From Longimycelium tulufanense (GTDB lineage: Bacteria; Actinomycetota; Actinomycetes; Mycobacteriales; Pseudonocardiaceae): a DNA stretch of 64,000 bases. The stretch covers positions 270,745 to 334,744 of the forward strand of contig NZ_BMMK01000001.1 of NCBI RefSeq assembly GCF_014645795.1. Direction: 5' to 3'. Made by a program: the position numbers and the translations under genes. The notes beneath the pieces are model-generated. The model did no database searches, was not told the DNA's origin, and worked only from the letters and a program-made list of their open reading frames with translations. How positions within the stretch are numbered: the stretch's first letter is position 1; every line of letters begins with the position of its first letter. Shown in pieces: positions 1 through 7,289 of this stretch.

Positions 1-112
1 TCGTCAGCGCGTGCGCCCCGGACACCCGGCCGCGGAGGAGTCGCCAGGTTGTCCCCGCGCCGAGGCAGAAGGCCGTGAACAACAGCAACGGAAGCCAGAA
101 CATCACGGTCAC
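1..112 (-). CDS. small membrane protein, partial at window edge
   Basis: A GTG-started frame begins at 112 and runs off the left end without a stop. It encodes at least 37 residues: a hydrophobic stretch (MFWLPLLLFTAFCLGAG) followed by a basic segment (WRLLRGR), as in a one-TM protein. It lies 10 bases beyond the stop of the next small membrane gene and reads in the same direction, so the two are probably co-transcribed. No family is recognised; small membrane proteins in such elements often belong to transfer or spread functions, but that is only context. Confidence 0.4.
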   Translation of the reverse strand, partial: MTVMFWLPLLLFTAFCLGAGTTWRLLRGRVSGAHALT

Positions 113-122
113 GTCGCACCCC

Positions 123-233
123 CTACCGGTCGTGTCGGTGGCGGATGGCGGACAACCAGCGCAGCGCGTCACCGGCTTGCAACGCCACGACCGGTACGGC
201 AATCAACAACAGCACCCAGCCAGCTCCGGTCAT
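123..233 (-). CDS. 36-residue membrane peptide
   Basis: The ATG at 233 overlaps the TGA of the upstream minus-strand gene (ATGA), a typical coupled arrangement. The peptide is MTGAGWVLLLIAVPVV followed by a short basic tail ending RHRHDR, that is one membrane helix with a positively charged cytoplasmic end. It is too short for a confident family. The coupling on both sides argues that it is a real gene of a small membrane-protein operon read leftward from the operator region at 509-566. Confidence 0.45.
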   Translation of the reverse strand: MTGAGWVLLLIAVPVVALQAGDALRWLSAIRHRHDR

Positions 234-481
234 GGCTGCTGCCCCCCGATCTTCGGGTTGAGCACGGCGACAGGGGTCGCTTGGTTCCTGGAGAGTGGGT
301 GGATCAGCCGCGCAGAGCGCGGTGTGCGGTCATCGATCGCGTCACCACCACACTCACGGCGCTGACGGCGCAGCCCTTCGGCGGTAAGCCGGCGGCCTGC
401 GATGTGCGCAGGTGGCGGCGGAGGCTGGTCGGCTCGGTGCCTGCCGGCCCTCTGACGTTGGGTTCTAGGCTGTGGGGTCAT
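230..481 (-). CDS. hypothetical basic protein, 83 aa
   Basis: The frame opens with ATG at 481 and ends TGA at 230-232, overlapping the next gene by four bases. The product is rich in Arg, Gln and Pro with no recognisable domain. It is the first gene leftward of three palindromes at 509-566 and diverges from the XRE regulator at 665, so it is probably controlled from those sites. An upstream ATG at 532 would put the start inside the palindromes and is less likely. Confidence 0.4.
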   Translation of the reverse strand: MTPQPRTQRQRAGRHRADQPPPPPAHIAGRRLTAEGLRRQRRECGGDAIDDRTPRSARLIHPLSRNQATPVAVLNPKIGGQQP

Positions 482-508
482 GGAGAACACCTCCCCTTCG
501 CTTTGGTA

Positions 509-566
509 GGGACACGTGTGTCCGTGGAACACGCGTGTCCCAGTAGGTTAGGGACACATGTGTCCC
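509..566. promoter_or_regulatory. three-palindrome operator between divergent genes
   Basis: Three related dyads lie in 58 bases: GGGACACGTGTGTCC at 509-523, GGAACACGCGTGTCCC at 526-541 (one mismatch), and the perfect palindrome GGGACACATGTGTCCC at 551-566. All share half-site GGGACAC. They sit between a leftward gene starting at 481 and the XRE-type regulator starting at 665. Binding by that regulator is inferred from position. Confidence 0.65.
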
Positions 567-664
567 TTCGCATGTGCCCGATCGGGCGAACCTGTCGGTG
601 CTGGCGGTGGCTCGTGCTGGCTGGGCAGGCTGGCCCGACCACATCAAGCAGGGAGGTCGTGCAC

Positions 665-1522
665 GTGGCCAAGGCGGTGGCGACGCTGCCCCGGGTCTTT
701 CTCGGGGAAGCGCTCAAGCAGTTGCGGGCCGACGCGGGCACGTCGTTGGACGACGCGGCGCGAGCCATCGGCAAGGATCGAGCACGGCTGATCAAGGTGC
801 TCGAAGGTCGAGCAACGCTCACCGCCGACGAACTGGCGACGCTGCTGGACTTCCTCGGGGCAAAGCCCAAGCACCGCAAGGAAATCCTGGCGCTGGGCGT
901 GGAGGCCCGCAAACGGTCCAACGGCAGCCCGTACATGGACCTTGCGCCGGGATCATTTCGCCGTGTGGCTCAACTGGAGGCGCTGGCCACCGAGATCTGG
1001 TCATACGAGAAGGGCATCTTCCCGTACCACCTGCAGGCACCGGAGTACGTAGAGGCGATCATGGATGCCTCCAGCGGAATCTGGTGGGAGGCATCGGAGG
1101 AAGAACGCGCGAACCGGGTTGCCTTCCGACTGGAGCGCCAGCGACTGGTGCTGGGCGCAGACAAGCCCAAGAAGCTGCATCTCCTGTTCACCGATGACTC
1201 ACTCGTGGCCGAGGTCGGCAGCCCGGCGATCATGAAGCGGCAGCTCGCCCACGTGCTCCACATGATCGACCAGTACAAGAACCTCACGGTGCAGATCGTT
1301 CCCACGACGGCACGCAACAACCCAGCGCAGCACGGCGGGCTGAACGTTCTTCATTTCGGTGACGTCCTACGACCCGTCGGGTTTCTGCCCGTCGTGTACG
1401 GACCCTCCACCTACTTCGACAAGACAGAGGACACGAACAGGCTCACACGTGCGTTCACCAGGCTTCGGGAGCTCGCGCTGAGCCCCGAGGACACAAGAAG
1501 AGTAATCGAAGAAAAACTATGA
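665..1522 (+). CDS. XRE-family regulator with DUF5753 C-terminal domain
   Basis: The product (285 aa from GTG 665, with GGGAGG about ten bases upstream) has an N-terminal helix-turn-helix (roughly residues 10-65, from FLGEALKQLRADAGTSL to the LLDFLGA region). The DUF5753-type C-terminal domain follows (YLQAPEY-like segment, FRLERQ, NNPAQHGG, VVYGP). This pairing is common in actinomycetes next to DUF397 genes, and such pairs have been described as toxin-antitoxin-like regulators (Scr1/Scr2 type). The DUF397 gene follows 12 bases downstream. The palindromes at 509-566 upstream suggest autoregulation. The open frame extends far upstream, but that part is non-coding in style. Confidence 0.85.
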   Translation: MAKAVATLPRVFLGEALKQLRADAGTSLDDAARAIGKDRARLIKVLEGRATLTADELATLLDFLGAKPKHRKEILALGVEARKRSNGSPYMDLAPGSFRRVAQLEALATEIWSYEKGIFPYHLQAPEYVEAIMDASSGIWWEASEEERANRVAFRLERQRLVLGADKPKKLHLLFTDDSLVAEVGSPAIMKRQLAHVLHMIDQYKNLTVQIVPTTARNNPAQHGGLNVLHFGDVLRPVGFLPVVYGPSTYFDKTEDTNRLTRAFTRLRELALSPEDTRRVIEEKL

Positions 1523-1534
1523 GGAGAACTGGCC

Positions 1535-1750
1535 ATGCCCTACGCCGTCCCGGGTGACACTGGCTGGTTTAAAAGTAGCCACAGCGGTGGCGGGAACGAT
1601 CAGTGCGTGGAAGTGCGCATGATCGCGGATGCTGGAATCGGTGTCCGCGATTCCAAGAACCGCGATCACACGACGTTATGGTTCACCTTGTCATCGTGGG
1701 GTGCGTTCATCGCGCACGTTAAGCATGGCAGGTGCGACCTCTTCGAATAG
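1535..1750 (+). CDS. DUF397 protein
   Basis: This 71-residue protein shows the DUF397 hallmarks WFKSSHSGGGNDQCVEV near the start and RDSKN in the middle, ending with an aromatic WGAFIAHVKHGRCD segment. DUF397 proteins are small partners of XRE/DUF5753 regulators in actinomycetes, with members implicated in development and toxin-antitoxin-like behaviour. It starts 12 bases after the regulator stop, behind GAGGAGAA, so the two form one operon closed by the hairpin at 1783-1810. Confidence 0.85.
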   Translation: MPYAVPGDTGWFKSSHSGGGNDQCVEVRMIADAGIGVRDSKNRDHTTLWFTLSSWGAFIAHVKHGRCDLFE

Positions 1751-2218
1751 GAGATCACACCCGATAATGAATACATCCACCAATGCGGGGCCCCAGCCGG
1801 GGCCCCGCATCACATCATCAAATGCTCTTCACGGGGGCCACCGACGACCATCACCTGATCGGTGACGCAGAGACGGAGTGTCTTGCCCGCATGGGCATCC
1901 TCCAGCATGATCAACCCTGCTGATCAAGCTGTACCTCAAGGGACGGCAACCAGAAGAGGCGCGGTGAGATCAGCATCGGTCGGGCGACCGAGGAACATCG
2001 GGCGTCGAGTATCGCTCCGCCCGCCTCGGTCGTCCGATCCATGTATGGTTGTCTGCCTCGAACGTCCACTGCAGGTCGCAAAGTCGAGAGCACTTGGTAG
2101 CCATGTCTACTCGCAGTGTGAATAACGCACTCCAAGTCGGTACCAGAACGTAGTTGATTGTCTCCGATTTGCAGTCACAGGTGCGAAAGAGTGAACTTGG
2201 CTCCCGGTTGGGAGCACA
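1751..2218. other. non-coding gap with terminator, otherwise nothing recognised
   Basis: Apart from the stem-loop at 1783-1810, no frame here has convincing codon use or a ribosome-binding site. Composition drifts toward lower GC to the right, as in the neighbouring membrane-protein gene. Confidence 0.5.
1783..1810 (+). terminator. strong stem-loop after DUF397 gene
   Basis: A perfect 12-bp stem ATGCGGGGCCCC/GGGGCCCCGCAT closes on the loop AGCC, 33 bases after the DUF397 stop. There is no clear U tract, so it may work as a Rho-type or hairpin-only terminator. Confidence 0.6.
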
Positions 2219-3025
2219 ATGTCTATCTCTCGACTGTCATCGAGTACGGGGGCGGTCATGTACGCAGAACGGCATATCTCTCCCTATCGCACGATCAATA
2301 CAATGAAGAATATTCTTCTGCTGCTGGCGCTTCTGGTTGTCGGAAGTGTTCTGCTGTACTGGTCATCTATGTTGGAGGGGACTTGGCGAGTATTTGTAAG
2401 CAGCGTGGGTGCACTCTTTACGGTGTCTGGCGTACTGGGTGGAGCATGGCAGTTCCAAGGAAGGCGGGCATTCAAGGAGGAAATCCTTGAGACTACTCGT
2501 GTTGCCAGGGACGTCATCTCATCGGGTTTGGTTGGAGTGGGAACTAGCTACTTGCATGATCTGAATTGGCGCGACTTGCTGGGCAAGGTGAAGCATCTTG
2601 ACCTTCTCCTGGCCTATGGCGACACTTGGCGCAGATCAAATATTCACGAGCTTCGCAAACTCGGTCGAAAGAAGGGGAGGAAGATCTGCATCTTTCTGCC
2701 TGATGTGGCAGATGCGCAGACTGTTGAGACTCTCTCTTGGAGATTTGGCATGACGCAGGATGAGCTTATTGGAAAGATTGAAGAGGCGAGGCAAGATTAC
2801 GAGTTGATCCGAGTTTCCAAAGGTGCCACGGTGCGGATCTATTACTATCCCGGGGATCGCTACTTTAGTCTCTACCGATTGGATCAGCGTGCGGTACTGA
2901 CACTCTACAGCCATGGCAGGGACAGGCGGCCTGTGCCCACGCTAATCTTCGATGTCGGGGGAAGTTTGTATAAGTTTGTTGAGGAGGAGCTTGAAGATAT
3001 TCTTCGCCGAAGCAGGGCAGTCTGA
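2219..3025 (+). CDS. two-TM protein with cytoplasmic domain, unknown function
   Basis: From ATG 2219 (GGGAG four bases upstream) the product is 268 aa; an in-frame ATG at 2303 just before the first helix is an alternative. Two membrane helices (ILLLLALLVVGSVLLYW, then a VFVSSVGALFTVSGVLGG region) precede a soluble domain with LDLLLAYGDTW, ICIFLPDVADAQ, RIYYYPG and TLIFDVGG, which reads like alternating strands and helices of an alpha/beta fold. The gene has visibly more A/T and less third-position G/C than its neighbours, a sign of transfer. It stands alone between two element regions. Membrane-tethered effector domains of this layout occur in phage-defence genes, but no defence family is recognised here. 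Confidence 0.7.
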   Translation: MSISRLSSSTGAVMYAERHISPYRTINTMKNILLLLALLVVGSVLLYWSSMLEGTWRVFVSSVGALFTVSGVLGGAWQFQGRRAFKEEILETTRVARDVISSGLVGVGTSYLHDLNWRDLLGKVKHLDLLLAYGDTWRRSNIHELRKLGRKKGRKICIFLPDVADAQTVETLSWRFGMTQDELIGKIEEARQDYELIRVSKGATVRIYYYPGDRYFSLYRLDQRAVLTLYSHGRDRRPVPTLIFDVGGSLYKFVEEELEDILRRSRAV

Positions 3026-3561
3026 TGGTAAGATCAAGTAGTAAAACACTTGTCGACCTTGGTTCAGGCCGCCACTGCTGAGCCGCAAGTGCACTCGTCC
3101 GCGCACTTCATACGCCGAAGTTTCCAGTTTCCCAAGCATGTAGACCAGCGCATGGCTGATGGCCCGGACCATATCGCCACCACATCGGCGACGTTGTGGC
3201 CCTGTGGGCGCGCCGCGACAGGTGGGCGACCACAGCGTCGACGTGCGTGTGGTAACGCTGTCGCAGTGCCTCGGGATCGCGTGCATCTGGGCGCCAGGTC
3301 AGCCCCCCGGGCGACGCGGCTACACTGCTGGCTCGGCCCGGTACCCAGTCATGACTGTTGTTGCTTGTCCTACAGGACCAAGTCCCCCCGCGCCGGCCCA
3401 ACACAGGACCCCTGCTGCAAACCCCGGCGACCTCCAGCGGAACACAGCCTACCCTGTCAGCTGTGTTGTAGGTCATATTTTCGGGGGTTGATGTCCTATT
3501 CAGGTCCGAAATCCGGAGTTCAGGAGATGCCCAGGGTTTCCGGTTCCGGAGGAAAGGCCGG
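3026..3561. other. gap without recognised gene
   Basis: Several open frames cross this region on both strands, but none has a ribosome-binding site with sensible protein composition. A GGAGGAAAGG element at 3548-3557 serves the next gene. Confidence 0.45.
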
Positions 3562-4910
3562 GTGGGGCTCATGGTGGGCGGTGGCCGAGGCGGTGACCGC
3601 GCGGCGAGTGCTGCGTCTGGTGTGGCGGGTGGGTCGGCACGGGTTCGGCGCTCTGAATCCGCTGCCCCATCCGCCGAGGGTCGGACTCCTGAAACCGCTG
3701 GTCGGTGGCGGCGCCGGGTGGGGCGTTCGGGGGGCCGACTGAGTGGTGTCTCCGCAGGATGTCACCACCCACGCGGGGGCGGGGGGCGCGGCGGCCAGGG
3801 CCGCCGCAGTGGTCGGGCTGGGGAGCCGGACGCCGGGCTGTGGTTTCGGTTGGTGGAGCGGGATCGGCGCCTCCTGGCGCTGTTGGGTGAGCACCGGGTG
3901 TTGACCACCCGCCAGATCGCGGCTATCGAGTTCGACTCGGTGCGCCGTGCCCAGGACCGGCTGCGCCAGCTACGGGAGCTGGGCGTGGTGTTCGCCTTCC
4001 GCGACTCCTACCCCGGCGGCGGCACCAGCCAGACCCGGTACGCGCTGGGTTACCTGGGGGCGCGGCTGCTGGCCGCGCAGCGGGCGGAGCCGCCCCCGAC
4101 ACCCAAGGCGTATACCGAGCGTCTGGAGCGGCTGGCGCCGTGGCCGAAGCTGGCCCACCAGCTCGGGGTCAACCAGTTCTTCTGCGAGCTTGTGGCCCAC
4201 ACCCGCCGCACCCCGTCCACCACAGCGGGGGCGAGCAGTGCCGGGAAGCCGTGCGGTGTGACGCAGTGGTGGCCGGAGGCCCGCTGTGCCGACTTCTTCT
4301 GGAAGCCCCGCACCTACCGCAACATCAGGCCGCGCCCGGACGCCTACGGGTGCTGGGAGGACCAGGGCCGTACGGTGCGGTTCTTCCTGGAACACGACAC
4401 CGGCACCGAACCCTGGCCAGGGTTACCGGCAAGCTCAACGACTACGCTGCCTTCCCCACCGACCAGTTCGGGGTGCTGCTGTTCTCGGTCCACTCCAGCA
4501 CCCGCGAGACCAATTTGCGGGCGGCGCTGCGCCGCGAATGGGCGGGCGACGGTCCGGGGTTCGTCATCGCCACCGCCGCCCGCGACCACGGCCACCCGAA
4601 CGGCCCCGCCGGCCCCGTCTGGGCGCTCTGGACACCCCAGGACCGCGACGGTCGAGTTGCCCTGCGGTGCCGGCTGGCCGAGCTGCCGCAACGGGGGCCG
4701 CACGTGCCCCACCACCCACCGTGGGACGGCGTGCCCTACACCGAGGCCGCCTTCGACCCATACGACCGCGCCATCCTGGACCGCCTGGCCGCACCACCAC
4801 CGGCGCCCACCCCGGTGCTCGCCCAGCCGCCCCAGCCGGACGCGTATTGGGCCGACGACACCGACGATGAGGTCCTCGTCCTCGAGGACGCGGTGGAGGC
4901 CGACGGATGA
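3562..4910 (+). pseudogene. replication-relaxation family protein, frameshifted
   Basis: The gene opens at GTG 3562 behind GGAGGAAAGG. After a low-complexity Arg/Gly-rich N-terminus comes a winged-helix region typical of the replication-relaxation family: RDRRLLALLGEHRVLTTRQI, then QDRLRQLRELGVV and YALGYLGARLL. The frame is good to FFLEHDTGTEP near 4410. From there the natural continuation (LARVTGKLNDYAAFPTDQFG and onward to 4910) lies in another frame, so one base is missing in the C run at 4411-4413. A -1 slip on CCC would also restore the frame. Such proteins are thought to help start plasmid or element replication. A second, intact member lies at 5515. Either decay or a base-calling error is possible. 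Confidence 0.75.
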
Positions 4911-5514
4911 CCGGCACCGTCCACACCAGACACCCACCGAGGCGCGAATCCTCTCGTGCGCAGTGGACCCCATGCCATGCCCAGGGGGTCGGGCACCGGG
5001 GGTTCGGCCCCCGCGACACCGGCGCCGAGACGGCAAGCGAGACCACCGGGATTTCGGCGAGACACCAAATCTCCCCGGAGGAATCACTCATCTCACCGCG
5101 CAAGTGACGCGTCTCACATTCGGTGGGGGTGATTGTGAATATCGGGCATGAAGCCCGCTGTTAGAAGGGTGACAGGGATTCTCGATGCCCGATGTCGGCG
5201 GGCGTCAAGGCCATATGCGGGCGACTGGGGCGGGGCGTGTCCACGCCAACGGTTCGGGACCGGCGATTGTCTCGACTCGGCCGCTGCGGGCCGTTCGTGG
5301 GATGGGGAGCGGTGGCTTGCCGCGATGATCAGGTCGCGTCCGGCTCCTCGCGAGGGCCGCGCGGGGGCCGGGGCGCCGTCCAGGGAGCCGTTGGCCCCTC
5401 CGGCAGGGGGCCGTCTGGGGCTCCGTCTCAGAGTTGCCGCCCCGACCTGCCGGAGCCGGGTGGGGTTCCCGCAGCTCAGCGGGCTGCCGCCAGTGGATAA
5501 GGGGTGCCAGACTG
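4911..5514. other. non-coding gap with GAGAC motifs and a short dyad
   Basis: Three GAGAC pentamers at 5027, 5039 and 5059 are followed by an inverted GTCTC at 5111. A dyad ATCGGGCAT (about 5142) / ATGCCCGAT (about 5186) follows. No gene is convincing; the frames crossing here lack codon structure. Confidence 0.4.
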
Positions 5515-6456
5515 ATGGAGAACCATCAACGTTTCTGCCCGGCGGGGCCGACGCGTGCGCGAACAACAGCCGTCTCAGCGTCGGGGCGGTTGACGGCGCG
5601 GGACCGTCAGGTGTTGGCGCTGCTGGCCGAGCACTTCACCGTCACCACCTCCCAGCTCGCCGTGTTGGTCGGGTTCGGCTCGTTGACCACCGCAAGGCAC
5701 CGGCTGGCCACACTGCACGCCCGCGGGGTGCTGCACCGGGCGCGCCCGTTCCGCCCCGGCGGCGGCTCCTTCGAGTGGCAGTGGATGCTCGGGCCGGTCG
5801 GCGCCCGGATCGTGGCCGCCGAGCACGGCGTCACACCGCTTCGGCCGGCGAAGATCGCTGCCCGGTGGCGCAGGCTGTTCCATGGCTGGCGGTGGGAGGA
5901 ACTGGCCGCCCAGCACGCCTGGTTCTGCGCCCTGGTGGCCGCCGCACGCGCCCACAACGGGCCGGGTGGGGAGTTGATGGCCTGGCGCTCGCCGTGGCGC
6001 GTCAGCCGCGCCTGGCAGGCCACCACCGACGGCCACGGGCTCTGGCGCTTCCCCGACGGCGCTCTGCTGTCCTTCCTGCTGCTGCTCGACGACCCGCCCC
6101 GCATCGGCCTGGGCGAGCTGCGGGACCGGCTCACCAGCATCCCCGACCCCACCCTCCCGCTGCCGGTACCCGACGGATTCCCCGACAAGACAGTGACCCT
6201 GATCTGGTGCGCCACCCTCACGCGGGAACAACGACTCCGGCACGCGATCACCACACAGCTCGGCAACGACACCAGCGGGCTGGCCGTGGCCCTGGGCTGC
6301 GCCGACTACGCCCACCACATCACCAGCGGCCCCTTGGGGCGCGTGTGGCTGCCGCTGGGCGTCCTCAACCGCCGGCCCGGACGCCTCACCCTGCGCGAGA
6401 TCACCACCGCCCTGCACACCACCCACCCCCAAAGCCATCCTTCCGGCCGACCATAG
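5515..6456 (+). CDS. replication-relaxation family protein
   Basis: This 313-aa protein starts at ATG 5515. It repeats the signature of the previous gene: RDRQVLALLAEHFTVTTSQL, a TARHRLATLHARGVLHRA winged-helix segment, then MLGPVGARIVAAEHG. The C-terminal half (LWRFPDGALLSFLLLLDD, TVTLIWCATLTRE) resembles a nuclease-like or DNA-binding fold in outline only. The family is found on actinobacterial plasmids and integrative elements and is linked to replication initiation. Two paralogues side by side may act as a pair. GAGAC/GTCTC clusters lie on both sides of this gene. Confidence 0.75.
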   Translation: MENHQRFCPAGPTRARTTAVSASGRLTARDRQVLALLAEHFTVTTSQLAVLVGFGSLTTARHRLATLHARGVLHRARPFRPGGGSFEWQWMLGPVGARIVAAEHGVTPLRPAKIAARWRRLFHGWRWEELAAQHAWFCALVAAARAHNGPGGELMAWRSPWRVSRAWQATTDGHGLWRFPDGALLSFLLLLDDPPRIGLGELRDRLTSIPDPTLPLPVPDGFPDKTVTLIWCATLTREQRLRHAITTQLGNDTSGLAVALGCADYAHHITSGPLGRVWLPLGVLNRRPGRLTLREITTALHTTHPQSHPSGRP

Positions 6457-6977
6457 GGAGGAGGTGGACCATGAGCTGATTCCCGACGACACGAACGGTG
6501 GTTGCCAGATCTCCTGGCCTGGCACCGTCATATTGCACAGCAAGAAGATTTGGACCCATGCGTCGAGCTGTCCGCATCTGGTCTCGCTCCTGCGGGAACG
6601 TACCGGGACACCGAGAAGAGACCACCGAGACACAAACGAGACGAGGCGGTCTCGGCCTGTACCGCGGGTCTCGCAGAGATGTCTCCTGTGGACAGTGGGA
6701 GGGTCCAGTCAACCAGCGACTGCTGGCCCCGACGGGTGCCGATGTGCAGTTGGGGGGTCGAAGTGTCGCGGGTTGTGACAGTGGAATCCCCTGCCAGCTC
6801 TTTCCGGCACGCCCGTTCCTGGGTGTGGCTGTACTTCCCTTGGGCGGCAACGCAATGGTGGAAGGCTCGGTGACCACGGCTGGCGGGGTCTGCTGATCGA
6901 CGGTTGCCTTTCTGACCGTGACCAGCGCCCGCGATATCCCGCCATGAGCGGGTTCGCGGGCAGGCGGGAGGTGCCTC
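6457..6977. other. non-coding gap with GAGAC/GTCTC cluster
   Basis: GAGAC at 6618, 6627 and 6638 is followed by GTCTC at 6649, 6668 and 6681, forming a split inverted array. Frames crossing the region show no protein-like composition. It may hold a binding locus for the adjacent replication-relaxation proteins (inference). Confidence 0.4.
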
Positions 6978-7289
6978 ATGCACACCGACGACACCACCGC
7001 GGACGATCCGCACGACGATCCCACGGCCGTGGCAATCCCACGGCCGCGAACCGCACCCGATAGTGACATTGAAAATCTGCCGAAAACCGGCTCTGACCAG
7101 CCAGTTTGGTGGTATGATCAGAGGCGGAGACGTGGCAGTGACCGCCAATATCTCGGCTACGTGAATCCCATTTCCGGCACGGAAGGCGAACGAATCCGCG
7201 GGAAACTCGCCGACGTGATCCGTGACCTTCTCGACTGGGCCGCCCAACAATCGCAAGATCAGTCTACTGAGGATGGTGAAGCGGCATGA
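6978..7289 (+). CDS. hypothetical protein coupled to serine integrase
   Basis: The product is 103 aa with an acidic, disordered-looking N-terminus and a C-terminal helix (RIRGKLADVIRDLLDWAAQQ). AGGCGGGAGG lies about ten bases before the ATG. It overlaps the integrase start by four bases (ATGA), so the two are translated together. No family is recognised. A gene in this position could encode an accessory or directionality factor for the recombinase, but nothing in the sequence proves that. Confidence 0.6.
   Translation: MHTDDTTADDPHDDPTAVAIPRPRTAPDSDIENLPKTGSDQPVWWYDQRRRRGSDRQYLGYVNPISGTEGERIRGKLADVIRDLLDWAAQQSQDQSTEDGEAA

Noticed and set aside
1862-2135. Open frames of 70-90 codons on both strands
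   Set aside because: No ribosome-binding site, Arg/Ser-rich nonsense composition, and they overlap each other.
3108-3572. Minus-strand frame of 154 codons
   Set aside because: Overlapping plus-strand frames of equal quality; no motif or start signal. Treated as non-coding.
6528-7256. Minus-strand frame of 242 codons
   Set aside because: It lies antisense to the small gene before the serine integrase and across the GAGAC cluster; composition is not protein-like.
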